64,000 nt of DNA, from the NCBI RefSeq assembly GCF_014145615.1, contig NZ_JACIVH010000042.1, positions 62,001 to 126,000 of the forward strand. Direction: 5' to 3'. This stretch comes from Limosilactobacillus balticus. Its GTDB lineage: Bacteria; Bacillota; Bacilli; Lactobacillales; Lactobacillaceae. Positions 43,590 to 52,912 of this stretch are shown here, one piece after another (position 1 is the stretch's first letter; each line of letters begins with the position of its first letter). A program made the translations under genes and the position numbers. The notes beneath the pieces were generated by a model. It was not told the origin of the DNA. It saw nothing but the letters and a program-made list of their open reading frames with translations, and did not search any database.

Positions 43590-45311
43590 TTATTTAAATT
43601 GATCTTTTACATACTGTGCATATAGTGGTGTTGTCTTTAATAATTCTTGATGGGTTCCTGCGCCAGATACTGTTCCATTTTCGATAAAGTAGATTTTATC
43701 GGCATCGACAATCGTACTTAAGCGATGAGCAATTACTAGCGTTGTTCTTCCTTGCATTAAGTCTCCTAGTGCTTTTTGAACCATTGCCTCTGATTCAGCA
43801 TCCAAGCTAGCAGTGGCTTCATCAAGCATTAATATTTTTGGATCACGGAGAAAAGCTCGAGCAATTGCGATTCGTTGTCGTTGTCCTCCAGAAAGTTTGA
43901 TCCCTCGTTCACCAATTTCGGTTTCTAACTGGTCTTCCATTTTACTGACAAAGCCATCTGCATAAGCCATTCTTAATGCGTCCCAAAGCTCCTCATCTGA
44001 GACTTCTCTTCGTAACCCATAAGTTAAATTATCACGAATAGTTCCTGGCATTACCGCGGCATCTTGGCTTACGAGACCAATTTGTGCACGCCACTTGGCT
44101 AAGTCTACATTTTCAATATTTTCTTCACCGATTAAAATTTTCCCACCTGTTGGCTGATAGAATCGTTCAATCAACGAGAAAATAGTTGACTTTCCTCCAC
44201 CAGATGGACCAGCAAAAGCTACCACTGCATTAGGTTTGGTTTCAAAACTAACATCTCGTAAGACGAACTTACCCTCCTCATAAGCAAAATCAACATTCTC
44301 AAATCTCAATGGTGCGTTCGCAATATCTTTTTCTGCTTTGTCAGTAGCAAATTCTTCTGGTTCAGTTAAGATTTGTTGGATACGTTCCGTGGCTCCGCTA
44401 GTCTTTGCCATATTATTGAAGAGCTGACTAATTACAACAACAGGACTAATAATCTGGAAAAGATACATTAAGAATGAGACTAAGGCACCCATAGTCATTG
44501 CACCATTCATAACACGAATTGCTCCGTAGCCAAGAATTCCCAGAAACATTATCATCATGAGCATGTTTGTAATTGGTTGCGTTACTGAGTTAATCAACGC
44601 TTCTTTTCTACCGACATGATATAAATTGTCGATACGGTGATTTCCCTTTGCCAGTTCATGTTCTTCACCGTTTGAAGACTTAACTAATCGGACCTCACCC
44701 AATACATCGGTTGAATCACTAGCAAATTTTGCTAATTCATCTTGTCGAACCCGACCAATCTTACGCGACTGATTCATCACTGGTAGCATAACTAAGATCA
44801 CTAAAGGAACTGCCACAAACATCAACAATGTCATCCGCCAATCCATTGCTAACATAATAACCAGTGCACCAACGAATTGTAAAAGCGATGTCATTGCATT
44901 TGGTAATGTTGAAGCAAGTAAATCCTTCACCTGTGACGTATCATTAACTAATCGTGAACTAATTTCACCTGTTTTAACATCATCAAAATATTTTACAGGC
45001 ATTTTTAGTAGTTTTTGCCACAATTGTTTCCGTAATTTAGAAACAACATTTTCACCAAAAATTCCTAATAATAATCCCGATAACGCACTTGTAATTAATC
45101 CTGCTATAAAAATTACAACTGTTAAAATTGCCAACGTTGGACTAATACTCTTAAAATTATTAATTAGCTTTTGTGCTAGTTGAGGAACAAATAGGTTAGC
45201 ACCTGTGGAGATAAAGCCTAGTAAAATTCCCACAAAAAGCTTAATGTACTGCGGATGTAATTGATTTATTAAACTAAAGAAACTTCGAAAACTAAATTTA
45301 TTTCTGTTCAA
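43590..45311 (-). CDS. ABC multidrug-type exporter (half-transporter, LmrA/BmrA-like)
   Basis: 573-residue homodimeric exporter: six membrane helices in the first 320 residues, then an ATPase with Walker A GPSGGGKST, signature LSGGQRQR, Walker B ILMLDEATASLD and H-loop IAHRLS. A TTG start has AGGAGG 8 nt upstream; no ATG is closer. It lies downstream of a MarR-type gene, and both are preceded by copies of the same operator-like sequence. Inducible drug or peptide efflux is likely; the substrate is unknown. The pair sits between two identical tRNA-Lys genes. Confidence 0.92.
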   Translation of the reverse strand: MNRNKFSFRSFFSLINQLHPQYIKLFVGILLGFISTGANLFVPQLAQKLINNFKSISPTLAILTVVIFIAGLITSALSGLLLGIFGENVVSKLRKQLWQKLLKMPVKYFDDVKTGEISSRLVNDTSQVKDLLASTLPNAMTSLLQFVGALVIMLAMDWRMTLLMFVAVPLVILVMLPVMNQSRKIGRVRQDELAKFASDSTDVLGEVRLVKSSNGEEHELAKGNHRIDNLYHVGRKEALINSVTQPITNMLMMIMFLGILGYGAIRVMNGAMTMGALVSFLMYLFQIISPVVVISQLFNNMAKTSGATERIQQILTEPEEFATDKAEKDIANAPLRFENVDFAYEEGKFVLRDVSFETKPNAVVAFAGPSGGGKSTIFSLIERFYQPTGGKILIGEENIENVDLAKWRAQIGLVSQDAAVMPGTIRDNLTYGLRREVSDEELWDALRMAYADGFVSKMEDQLETEIGERGIKLSGGQRQRIAIARAFLRDPKILMLDEATASLDAESEAMVQKALGDLMQGRTTLVIAHRLSTIVDADKIYFIENGTVSGAGTHQELLKTTPLYAQYVKDQFK

Positions 45312-45327
45312 AGCATAAGCCTCCTAA

Positions 45328-45343
45328 CAGTTAAATATCTAAC
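45328..45343. promoter_or_regulatory. MarR operator-like site 1 (before exporter)
   Basis: CAGTTAAATATCTAAC, an imperfect palindrome matching the consensus CAGTTAGAYATCTAA shared by three sites around the marR-exporter pair. Lies just upstream of the exporter ribosome site. Confidence 0.55.
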
Positions 45344-45371
45344 TTTTAATGATGATGAATATTTAAACACA

Positions 45372-45385
45372 TAGATGTCTAACTG
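45372..45385. promoter_or_regulatory. MarR operator-like site 2 (in marR-exporter gap)
   Basis: TAGATGTCTAACTG, the reverse complement of CAGTTAGACATCTA, shares the core of sites 1 and 3. Together with site 1 it gives two sites between marR and the exporter. Confidence 0.5.
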
Positions 45386-45398
45386 TCAAGAGTCTAAG

Positions 45399-45833
45399 TT
45401 ATTCTTTTAGATTGTTATTAATATTAGTCATCCCTTTAACTATTGCATCAATATCTCTTTCATTGAGGCGGGCAATAATCTGAAAATAAGCTTTATCAAA
45501 TATTTCTTTAACCTCATTAGTCTTTTCTTCACCTTTTTTGGTAAGAAAAATCCGCTTAATTCGTGCTGACTCTTGATCCGCCTTCCGGATAATATACCCG
45601 TCGCGTTCAAGATTTTTCACCATACTAGTAACACTAGCATTCCGTAAATGGAAATGGTCACCTAATTCTCGTTGAATAAGACCAGCGTGTTTTTCTATAT
45701 AAAAAAGCGTATGAGCTTGCTGTGGAGTTATGTCTAATTCAGGGGCAAGTTCAGTATAAAAATGCTTCATGTTAATCATATAGTTCCGCAATAAACGGTT
45801 CATTTGCTCAAATTTATCTTTTTTTAATGTCAT
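45399..45833 (-). CDS. MarR-family transcriptional regulator
   Basis: 144-residue dimeric winged-helix repressor. The recognition region QRELGDHFHLRNASVTSMVKNLERDGYIIRK and wing ESARIKRIFLTKKG are clear. The N-terminal and C-terminal helices form the dimer part. It is transcribed toward the ABC exporter and precedes it by 87 bp. An operator-like palindrome lies 40 bp upstream of its start, so it probably represses itself and the exporter until a ligand binds. Confidence 0.92.
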   Translation of the reverse strand: MTLKKDKFEQMNRLLRNYMINMKHFYTELAPELDITPQQAHTLFYIEKHAGLIQRELGDHFHLRNASVTSMVKNLERDGYIIRKADQESARIKRIFLTKKGEEKTNEVKEIFDKAYFQIIARLNERDIDAIVKGMTNINNNLKE

Positions 45834-45871
45834 GAAATTACTCCCAATTTTAATTTTATTATTAATTATAA

Positions 45872-45886
45872 CAGTTAGATACCTAA
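45872..45886. promoter_or_regulatory. MarR operator-like site 3 (upstream of marR)
   Basis: CAGTTAGATACCTAA, an imperfect palindrome with the same core as sites 1 and 2; suggests autoregulation. Confidence 0.55.
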
Positions 45887-45932
45887 TTAAAATATGGATT
45901 TGAAAATTTCTTAAATAAATTTAGAAAAACAC

Positions 45933-45961
45933 TTGCGAAAATGATCGGAAGTTGATATTAT
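45933..45961 (+). promoter_or_regulatory. tRNA-Lys promoter (copy 2)
   Basis: -35 TTGCGA (45933-45938), 17-bp spacer, -10 TATTAT (45956-45961). Unrelated to the copy 1 promoter. Confidence 0.65.
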
Positions 45962-45982
45962 TATTTATGTTGTCAAAGACAT

Positions 45983-46055
45983 GGGCAGTTAGCTCAGCTG
46001 GCAGAGCAACGGACTCTTAATCCGTGGGTCCAGGGTTCGATCCCCTGACTGCCCA
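45983..46055 (+). tRNA. tRNA-Lys (anticodon CUU), copy 2
   Basis: Identical 73-nt sequence to copy 1; identity extends two bases upstream (AT) and three downstream (TCA), while wider flanks and promoters differ. Confidence 0.97.
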
Positions 46056-46062
46056 TCATATT

Positions 46063-46095
46063 AAAAAGACCATCGAGTAATCGGTGGTCTTTTTT
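46063..46095 (+). terminator. Terminator after tRNA-Lys copy 2
   Basis: Stem AAAAGACCATCGA with TCGGTGGTCTTTT (one mismatch), 4-nt loop, then TTCG. Confidence 0.85.
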
Positions 46096-46107
46096 CGTAT
46101 ATTTTAT

Positions 46108-46150
46108 AAAAATCGTGTAATGCAGACTGAGCTGTATTACACGATTTTTT
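46108..46150. terminator. Terminator after polyphosphate kinase
   Basis: Perfect stem AAAAATCGTGTAAT with ATTACACGATTTTT, loop about 13 nt, A/T runs on both sides. It directly follows the ppk2 stop. Confidence 0.9.
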
Positions 46151-47028
46151 TACTTGTCTTCTGCTATTAGTTCTTTTCTTGCCTGTCGTAAACTCATTTC
46201 TTGTTCTGGTGAAACTTCGGGATAAGCTAATGGCAAACTATTAATCTTCTTTGTCAAAATGTCAGATACAATTAAACGCGAATACCACTTATCATCAGCC
46301 GGAATAACATACCATGGATTTTCCTTTGTAGCGGTAGCATTAATCGCCTTCTCATATGCCTTTTGGTAATCGTTCCAATATTGACGTTCACGGATATCAG
46401 CTGCAGAGAACTTCCAATTCTTTTCCGGCGTATCAATCCGCGCTAAGAACCGCTTCTTCTGTTCTTCCTTTGATACATGGAGGAAGAACTTTACAATTAA
46501 GTAACCGTTCCGCGTTAGATAGTTTTCGTACTGGCGAATATCTTCATAGCGACTATCAAAGAATTTGTTATTAACATCATGGATAGACTCAATCCCTGGA
46601 ATATTAGATTGTAAAATTAAAGCCGGGTGAACGCGTGAAACAAGAACATCTTCATAATATGAACGGTTGAAAACACCAATATCACCACGCATTGGCAATT
46701 CACGATTAATTCGCCAAAGATAATCATGGCGTAATTCACGGCCTGTTGGTTGTTTAAAATTAGCTACCTTAAACCCAACTGGATTTACACCTGCAAAGAT
46801 ATGCGAAATCATACTATCTTTTCCCGCCGCATCCATTGCTTGAAATACTACTAAAACACCATAATGGCGCCGAGCATACATCATCTTTTGTGCATTCTTG
46901 ATTGACTTTACATTTTTCTTGATCTTCTTTTTAATCTTCTTAAGATCATCAGCAGAATCTTTTACCTTAGTTGGTGCTGCCTTAATATCAAAGTCTTTTC
47001 CAGTATAACGATATTTCTTAGTTTTCAT
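46150..47028 (-). CDS. Polyphosphate kinase 2 family protein
   Basis: 292-residue PPK2-type kinase using polyphosphate to phosphorylate nucleotides. P-loop FQAMDAAGKDSMISHIF, Walker B GVFNRSYYEDVLVSRVHP and lid RFLARIDTPEKNWKFS are all visible. A single domain suggests class I or III (NDP or NMP substrates); which one cannot be told by eye. The second ATG (GAGGTG upstream) was chosen over one two codons earlier. It is monocistronic with a strong terminator. Confidence 0.92.
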   Translation of the reverse strand: MKTKKYRYTGKDFDIKAAPTKVKDSADDLKKIKKKIKKNVKSIKNAQKMMYARRHYGVLVVFQAMDAAGKDSMISHIFAGVNPVGFKVANFKQPTGRELRHDYLWRINRELPMRGDIGVFNRSYYEDVLVSRVHPALILQSNIPGIESIHDVNNKFFDSRYEDIRQYENYLTRNGYLIVKFFLHVSKEEQKKRFLARIDTPEKNWKFSAADIRERQYWNDYQKAYEKAINATATKENPWYVIPADDKWYSRLIVSDILTKKINSLPLAYPEVSPEQEMSLRQARKELIAEDK

Positions 47029-47132
47029 CAACATTCACCTCATTACTTTTAATTTGATTTCAACTACCATCATAGCAAATCTCTCAGTTTTTGGTTAATA
47101 AAAACGGATTTAAAAAAAGAACCATGAACATT

Positions 47133-47459
47133 TTAGTCCACAGTTCCATTATTTATAATATTCTTTTCTGTTGGCTGATATTTACTACATTTCAATTTGC
47201 TAATTTGATGCTCGTGCCCATCATTAACAATGAATTCATCAACAGCCCCACAATGCTCACAAACTACCACAATTTGGTACCGTTGCGAGTCATCATTATT
47301 CGTATCCATCCAATTTCTTTCTGCAATTACTAATGGCTGTTCATGGCACTGATAACAAGAAATTCCTAGTTCACATTCTTCCCTAAAAGGATCTCCTGTT
47401 TTTCCTACCATTCCATAACGGTCTTCACCATGTACATTATCAAAATTATTGTAAAACAT
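47133..47459 (-). CDS. Zinc-ribbon-like hypothetical protein
   Basis: 108-residue soluble protein with two Cys pairs, SCYQCHEQP and CEHCGAVDE, about 35 residues apart, that fit a zinc ribbon. The rest is acidic and shows no enzyme motif. It starts 13 bp after the MFS transporter stop and so is probably co-transcribed with it. The family is not known to me; a metal- or nucleic-acid-binding helper role is possible. Confidence 0.7.
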   Translation of the reverse strand: MFYNNFDNVHGEDRYGMVGKTGDPFREECELGISCYQCHEQPLVIAERNWMDTNNDDSQRYQIVVVCEHCGAVDEFIVNDGHEHQISKLKCSKYQPTEKNIINNGTVD

Positions 47460-47471
47460 CTGATCACTTCT

Positions 47472-48674
47472 TTAATATTCAACTGCTTTGGCACGCTTTA
47501 TCTTAATAACAAAGACTACTATTATTTCCATTACAAAAATCGAAATCGCACAAATAATAAAGAGGATATGATAAGAGGTCGCTTCAATCATCAATCCACC
47601 AAATAGAGGACCAATTGCCTTTCCCAAAGAAGAAAATGCGTTCAAAATTCCCTGATACTTTCCTTTAACAGCAACCGGTGAAAGGCTGTTTACAATGGCA
47701 GGCATCGTTGGCAGAGCAGTGGCTTCACCAATTGTCAAAACGACCATTGCCGCCACAAACCAACTATATGAGTGGGCGTAAAGTAATAGAACAAAGGAGA
47801 AACCAATTGTAAACATCCCAATAAACACTTGCGCATATGGCCGATTAACCCAGCGATTAAGCCAGGTAATTCCTAATTGGAAAACAACAATTAAAATCCC
47901 ATTTAATGTCCACAAAAGACTATATTTCGTCATTGAGATTCCTTGATCAGTCATAAAAACTGATAAGTTACTTGCCCATTGTTCATACATTGTCCAGATT
48001 ACAACTAAAGCAATGAAGAAGATCCAGTTAATCCATAAGTTAGCTTGAGGCATCTTAATATTACCTGTCTTGGTCTCTTCTTTATCTTCTACATCTTCCG
48101 TCTTTGCAACTGTCTGTTGACTATCCTTAAAGAAAAAGATAACAACAAGTGAGAACATTGTATAAAGGATTGTGGTAATCAAAAACATTGGTGAAACATT
48201 GCCATCCGCATACTGATAAAGCGGACCGACAATAGTAGTTCCAATTACCATTCCCAAGTTATTGGCAAAATACAACATATTAAAGACATAACGTCCATCT
48301 CGGCCTGAACGGGTCGCAAAAGAATTAACCATTGTGATAATCCAACCATTAAAAAATCCAATAACTGTTAAAAGAATTCCATATATCGGCCAGCCATTGA
48401 AGAAAATCATAATAGCCATTACGATGGTCGCTAGCAGTGTCCCGCCAATCATTAATTTCCGCGGGTTAGCTCGGTCAAATAACATTCCGCTAATATAACT
48501 TCCGACAACATTTGCTCCCGAATAAAAGAGTAAAACAATTCCTGATACAGTTAATGACTCATGCAACTGATCGTGAATATAAATTGTTGTTAATGGCCAG
48601 ACAAAACTATTCCCAATACTTCCAAGGAACATTCCGAATAAAAGCCATTTTAATTCTACGCCTTGACGGTTCAT
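47472..48674 (-). CDS. MFS transporter, drug/efflux type
   Basis: 400-residue major-facilitator permease with about 12 membrane helices split by a cytosolic loop (about 195-215, TEDVEDKEETKTG). The loop motif between helices 2 and 3 reads GMLFDRANPRKLMIGG, close to the MFS consensus GxLxDRxGRR. ATG follows GAGGAGGCGTAAACA. Export of drugs or metabolites is likely but the substrate is not visible. First of a two-gene unit with the zinc-ribbon protein. Confidence 0.88.
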   Translation of the reverse strand: MNRQGVELKWLLFGMFLGSIGNSFVWPLTTIYIHDQLHESLTVSGIVLLFYSGANVVGSYISGMLFDRANPRKLMIGGTLLATIVMAIMIFFNGWPIYGILLTVIGFFNGWIITMVNSFATRSGRDGRYVFNMLYFANNLGMVIGTTIVGPLYQYADGNVSPMFLITTILYTMFSLVVIFFFKDSQQTVAKTEDVEDKEETKTGNIKMPQANLWINWIFFIALVVIWTMYEQWASNLSVFMTDQGISMTKYSLLWTLNGILIVVFQLGITWLNRWVNRPYAQVFIGMFTIGFSFVLLLYAHSYSWFVAAMVVLTIGEATALPTMPAIVNSLSPVAVKGKYQGILNAFSSLGKAIGPLFGGLMIEATSYHILFIICAISIFVMEIIVVFVIKIKRAKAVEY

Positions 48675-48745
48675 TGTTTACGCCTCCTCAATTACTATCA
48701 TACCGTTTATTTTTTTAAAAACATTTTTAATGTCTTAAGCGCACT

Positions 48746-48781
48746 AAAAGGGCTACCTCAGTTTTTACTGAAATGCCCTCT
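48746..48781 (-). terminator. Terminator after dnaC
   Basis: Stem AGGGC-TTCAGT/ACTGAGG-GCCCT with small internal loop, followed on the minus strand by TTTTAGTG. Confidence 0.75.
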
Positions 48782-48795
48782 TAGAAATTTAGTTT

Positions 48796-50187
48796 TTAAT
48801 TATTATCTTCAGGGATATAAGAAATCGAAGTGAACTTATTATAGGATTTTGCAAATAATAATTTAACTGTCCCCCGTGGACCACTACGATTCTTTTCGAT
48901 AATGACTTCAACTTCACTGGCATTTGATCCATCGTCATCCTGATTATTTCCCTGGTTATTATTATCATCTGAATCTTCATCGTGCTCATAATAGTCATCA
49001 CGATAAAGAAAACTAACAATATCTGCATCCTGTTCAATCGATCCAGATTCACGAATATCAGATAAAACCGGGCGCTTGTCTTGTCGTTGTTCAACTCCCC
49101 GTGACAACTGTGATAGGGCAATAACCGGAACTTCTAATTCCTTTGCCAGCTTCTTTAGTTGTCGAGAAATCTCTGAAACTTCTTGCTGCCGGTTATCAGG
49201 ATTACTCCCTTCAATCAACTGAAGATAATCAATTACGATCAATCCTAAGTTACCTTTTTCCTTTGCTAAGCGTCGACAACGAGCCCGAATTTCTGCTACC
49301 TTGATTCCCGGTGTATCGTCAATATAGATACTTGCATTACTCAAGGCTCCAGTAGCAATAAATAAACTTTGCCATTCATCTTGCGTAAGCTGTCCAGTTC
49401 GTAAGTGGTTAGCGTTAATGTTTCCTTCAGCACAGAGCATCCGGTTTGCTAAGGACTCCGCACCCATTTCAAGACTGAAAATTGCGACCGTATTATCGGT
49501 TCTAGTTGCAACGTTTTGGGCAATATTCAAAACAAAGGCGGTCTTTCCAACAGCAGGCCGCGCCGCAATAATCACCAACTCGTCTTTATGAAGACCAGTC
49601 GTCATCTCATCTAATTGAGCATACCCAGTTGAAAGTCCAGTAATCTCTGAATCTTGACTAGAGAGCTCACTAACATGATTAATCGACTCTTGTAAAACGT
49701 CACTAATACTTTTAAAACCAGTTTGACGACTATTTTCCGAAACTGACATAATTTCTTGCTCAGCCCGGTCAAGTTGATCTTCAATTTTGTCATTTCCTGC
49801 ATAGCTATCATTGATAATCTTGGTTGCCGTATTGATCAACCGTCGTGAAATTGCCTTATCATGAACAATCTTTGAGTAATAGACAACATTAGCAGCCGTC
49901 GGAACCGCTGTTGCAAGTTCAGCAATATAAGCAACTCCACCAACATTTTCCGTTTGATTATCCTGATCAAGAACATTTTTCATCGTTAACGGATCGATTG
50001 GCTGGTCCGCATCATTTAGTTGGACCATCTTTTCAAAAATGATTTGATGAGCCTTCCGGTAAAAATCTTGCGGCTCAAGATATTCCATCGCATCAGCCAA
50101 CGCGTTTTTACTTAAAAAAGCAGCTCCAAGAACTGCTTTTTCTGCTTCAATATCGCGTGGCTCTTCTTGCACTGGTGCATTATCCAT
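48796..50187 (-). CDS. dnaC: Replicative DNA helicase
   Basis: 463-residue DnaB-family hexameric helicase (called DnaC in bacilli). N-terminal primase-binding domain (about 1-150), linker, then RecA-like ATPase with Walker A AARPAVGKTAF, Walker B LIVIDYLQLIEG and arginine-finger region IEKNRSGPRGTVKL. A Asn/Asp-rich insert (HDEDSDDNNNQG) near the C-terminus is unusual. ATG is preceded by AAGGAGCGGTATCGTC-like sequence. It follows rplI in the standard origin-proximal order. Confidence 0.97.
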   Translation of the reverse strand: MDNAPVQEEPRDIEAEKAVLGAAFLSKNALADAMEYLEPQDFYRKAHQIIFEKMVQLNDADQPIDPLTMKNVLDQDNQTENVGGVAYIAELATAVPTAANVVYYSKIVHDKAISRRLINTATKIINDSYAGNDKIEDQLDRAEQEIMSVSENSRQTGFKSISDVLQESINHVSELSSQDSEITGLSTGYAQLDEMTTGLHKDELVIIAARPAVGKTAFVLNIAQNVATRTDNTVAIFSLEMGAESLANRMLCAEGNINANHLRTGQLTQDEWQSLFIATGALSNASIYIDDTPGIKVAEIRARCRRLAKEKGNLGLIVIDYLQLIEGSNPDNRQQEVSEISRQLKKLAKELEVPVIALSQLSRGVEQRQDKRPVLSDIRESGSIEQDADIVSFLYRDDYYEHDEDSDDNNNQGNNQDDDGSNASEVEVIIEKNRSGPRGTVKLLFAKSYNKFTSISYIPEDNN

Positions 50188-50220
50188 GACGATACCGCTC
50201 CTTAAATCTATTAACCCTCA

Positions 50221-50673
50221 TTACTTTTCAGCAATGTGAACACGAATTTGAGCTTCTACTTCTGGATGAAGTTTGATTGGCACATTTACGTAACCAAGCG
50301 CCTTAATTGGGGCTGCCAGCTCAATCTTTCGCTTATCAATTTTTAGGTCAAATTGTTTTTGTAAAGCAGTTGCAATTTGTTTTGTTGAAATTGAACCAAA
50401 CATCCGGCCATCTGTACCGGCTTTTCCGCTTAATTCAACAACTGTATTATCATCTTCAAGAATCTTCTTCATCCGCTTGGCATCAGCTAATTCTTCAGCA
50501 GCATGTTTTTCTTCAGCACGCTGTTGACCCTTTAGTTGGCTCATCGCCGCTTTAGTAGCTTGTTTTGCTAATCCACGCTTAATTAAGTAGTTTTGAGCAT
50601 AGCCATCTGGAACTTCCTTAATTTGACCACGTTGACCACGGCCCCGTACATCTTGTGTAAAAATAACTTTCAT
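50221..50673 (-). CDS. rplI: 50S ribosomal protein L9
   Basis: 150-residue L9 of the large subunit. N-terminal rRNA-binding domain MKVIFTQDVRGRGQRGQIKEV, long connecting helix and C-terminal domain with GSISTKQIA are intact. The ATG after GAGGAGTGATCATA was chosen; the frame opens three codons earlier. Its ribosome site lies within the end of gdpP, five bases before the start, so they are co-translated. Confidence 0.97.
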   Translation of the reverse strand: MKVIFTQDVRGRGQRGQIKEVPDGYAQNYLIKRGLAKQATKAAMSQLKGQQRAEEKHAAEELADAKRMKKILEDDNTVVELSGKAGTDGRMFGSISTKQIATALQKQFDLKIDKRKIELAAPIKALGYVNVPIKLHPEVEAQIRVHIAEK

Positions 50674-50678
50674 TATGA

Positions 50679-52697
50679 TCACTCCTCTGTATCGTCTTGC
50701 TCTTTATCAGATTTAGTTAGAATATCGACTAACTCTTGCTTGACCTGCGTAATATCTTTATCACTGATTTGTGTAGCAGCATTTGCAAGGTGACCGCCAC
50801 CACCCATTTTTTCCATGATTACCTGGACGTTGACGTTTCCCATTGAGCGTGCTGAAATTCCGATCTTGTTATCAGCACGTTCAAAAATTACAAATGAAGC
50901 TTCAATTCCACTCATTTGGAGCAACATATCAGCAGCCTGGGCAGCCGTGACAGGATCATAAACCTGTCCCTCTTCGCCCGTACATAATGCTATTTTATCA
51001 TTTATTTCTGCTCTTGAAATCAAATGATTACGCATCATGAAAGTTTCTGGATTTTCTTTCATAAATGATTGAATCATTAAACCATCGGCACCAGCAGAAC
51101 GCAAGTAACTAGCTGCATCAAAAGTTCGCGTACCAGCACTCTTGGTGAATGATTTTGTGTCAACCTGAATCCCTGTTAGCATTGCCGTTGCTTCAAGCTT
51201 GTTAAGTCCCTTTCCTTCGCGTGGTTGGTATTCAAACATTTCCGTAATTAACTCACAAGTTGATGACGCATATGGTTCGATATAAACAAGCAATGGATTT
51301 TCAGGAAAGTCCTCGCCGCGACGGTGGTGGTCAATGATAACAAGTCTGTTTTGCATTTTATCATATAATTCAGGGGCAATGGTAATTCCCCGCTTAGCAT
51401 GATCAACCATCACTAATAAACTGTTATTCGTCGCTTTTTCTAACGCTTCGACCGGTGAAATAATATGGTCTTTAATTGTCTGATAATTATCAATCTCACG
51501 CATCAAACGTTGAATATCAGAGTGTGGATGTTCGTCATCAATCACAATCCAACATTCTTTACCATTCATTTCCGCAATCCGTCGAATCCCCAAACAAGCA
51601 CCAATCGAATCCATATCTGGATTGGTGTGGCCCATCACAAACAATTGGTCTGATTGGGCCATTAATTCTTGCAATGCTTGGCTAATCATCCGTGCTCGTA
51701 CCCGGGTCCGTTTCTCCATCGGGTTAGTCTTTCCACCATAAAAACGTGCTTCTTGATCTTGAGCACGAACAACAACCTGGTCTCCACCACGACCTAATGC
51801 GAGGTCAAGGTTATTTTGCGCTGTGTCAGCAAGTTTTATCAAATCATTTTCGCCATAAGCAATTCCTACGCTAAGGGTAACTGGCGAATTTTGCTTAGAT
51901 GTATTTTCACGGATAACATCAAGAATCTTGAATTTCTGCTTTTCAAGTTCTTTTAATGAAGCTTGATGACCAATAATCAAGTAGTTATCATCATCAATGA
52001 TCTTCATCAATAAGTGATTAGCAACTGCCCAATCGCTTATTTGTGAAGTTACGTAATTATGAAGATTAGAGACATCAGAATCACTCATTCCTTGAATCAG
52101 TTCATCATAGTTATCAAGGTAAATATTACCAATAAAGATTTGTTCATCCTTATATTGTGCACTAATCTGTTCATATTTTGTAATATCTAATAAATAAACT
52201 ACCTGTCCGTGATGCTGAACCAAAAATTCAAATTGATGGTCACACCAGGTTACTACTTGCGTTTGCTTATCATCCGCATGATTTTTTATTAATTCCGCTA
52301 ATTTTGCATCAACATCTGCAATCGGCTTTCCTACAACAATTTCAAGATTAAAATAACGCGCCATATATGGATTAATCCATTCAACTTCATGACGCTTATT
52401 TAACATAATCATTCCCATGGGCATTTCCAGTAATGCTTCTTGTTGCCCACGTTGGACTTTATACGTTAATTCATTTAAATATTCATGAGCATCGACTACT
52501 AATTTTCTTAACCGCCGAATACTAATAGCTCCACCAGTAACTGCGATTATTAAAACAATTAGTCCAATAACCCAGTTATCCATAAACCCTAAAATAAGCC
52601 CAATAATTGTTAAAAGCACTATATAGCAGACATTCCAGCGAACGGCTGGGTGTTCAAAATAAAACTCCCAGTTCTCACGACTGAAAATTTTTCGCAT
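50679..52697 (-). CDS. gdpP: Cyclic-di-AMP phosphodiesterase GdpP
   Basis: 672-residue membrane protein degrading c-di-AMP to pApA. Two N-terminal helices (about 20-55), a degenerate PAS (about 80-170), a degenerate GGDEF (about 175-305, SVGIAYGEND), then the DHH domain (GHTNPDMDSIGACLG, VIIDHHRRGEDF) and DHHA1 with GGGGHLANAA. The DHH metal ligands are intact, so it should be active. It controls potassium and wall homeostasis. Ends six bases before rplI. Confidence 0.96.
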   Translation of the reverse strand: MRKIFSRENWEFYFEHPAVRWNVCYIVLLTIIGLILGFMDNWVIGLIVLIIAVTGGAISIRRLRKLVVDAHEYLNELTYKVQRGQQEALLEMPMGMIMLNKRHEVEWINPYMARYFNLEIVVGKPIADVDAKLAELIKNHADDKQTQVVTWCDHQFEFLVQHHGQVVYLLDITKYEQISAQYKDEQIFIGNIYLDNYDELIQGMSDSDVSNLHNYVTSQISDWAVANHLLMKIIDDDNYLIIGHQASLKELEKQKFKILDVIRENTSKQNSPVTLSVGIAYGENDLIKLADTAQNNLDLALGRGGDQVVVRAQDQEARFYGGKTNPMEKRTRVRARMISQALQELMAQSDQLFVMGHTNPDMDSIGACLGIRRIAEMNGKECWIVIDDEHPHSDIQRLMREIDNYQTIKDHIISPVEALEKATNNSLLVMVDHAKRGITIAPELYDKMQNRLVIIDHHRRGEDFPENPLLVYIEPYASSTCELITEMFEYQPREGKGLNKLEATAMLTGIQVDTKSFTKSAGTRTFDAASYLRSAGADGLMIQSFMKENPETFMMRNHLISRAEINDKIALCTGEEGQVYDPVTAAQAADMLLQMSGIEASFVIFERADNKIGISARSMGNVNVQVIMEKMGGGGHLANAATQISDKDITQVKQELVDILTKSDKEQDDTEE

Positions 52698-52912
52698 GCT
52701 AGTCCTCCTAAAAATAGCTTTAAATTATTAATTGGATAAATCTATCATATCACATCAAGTACTTAGTCAATAGATTATATCATCTAATGATTATTAATAC
52801 ATAAGAATATTAATATAGCAGTCGAAAAACTCTAGAAAAGGTAACAATAATTTAAAATAATAAAGAGGCTGAGTAAACCTCGGCCTCTTTATTATTTTTA
52901 TTCTTGCGGAAA
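52698..52912. other. Gap between gdpP and rpsR
   Basis: 215 bp, AT-rich. Holds the rpsR terminator at its right; the rest shows no ORF, RNA or clear promoter. Confidence 0.4.
52856..52898. terminator. Terminator of the rpsF-ssb-rpsR operon
   Basis: Perfect 14-bp stem AATAATAAAGAGGC with GCCTCTTTATTATT, 13-nt loop, T-rich after. Confidence 0.92.
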
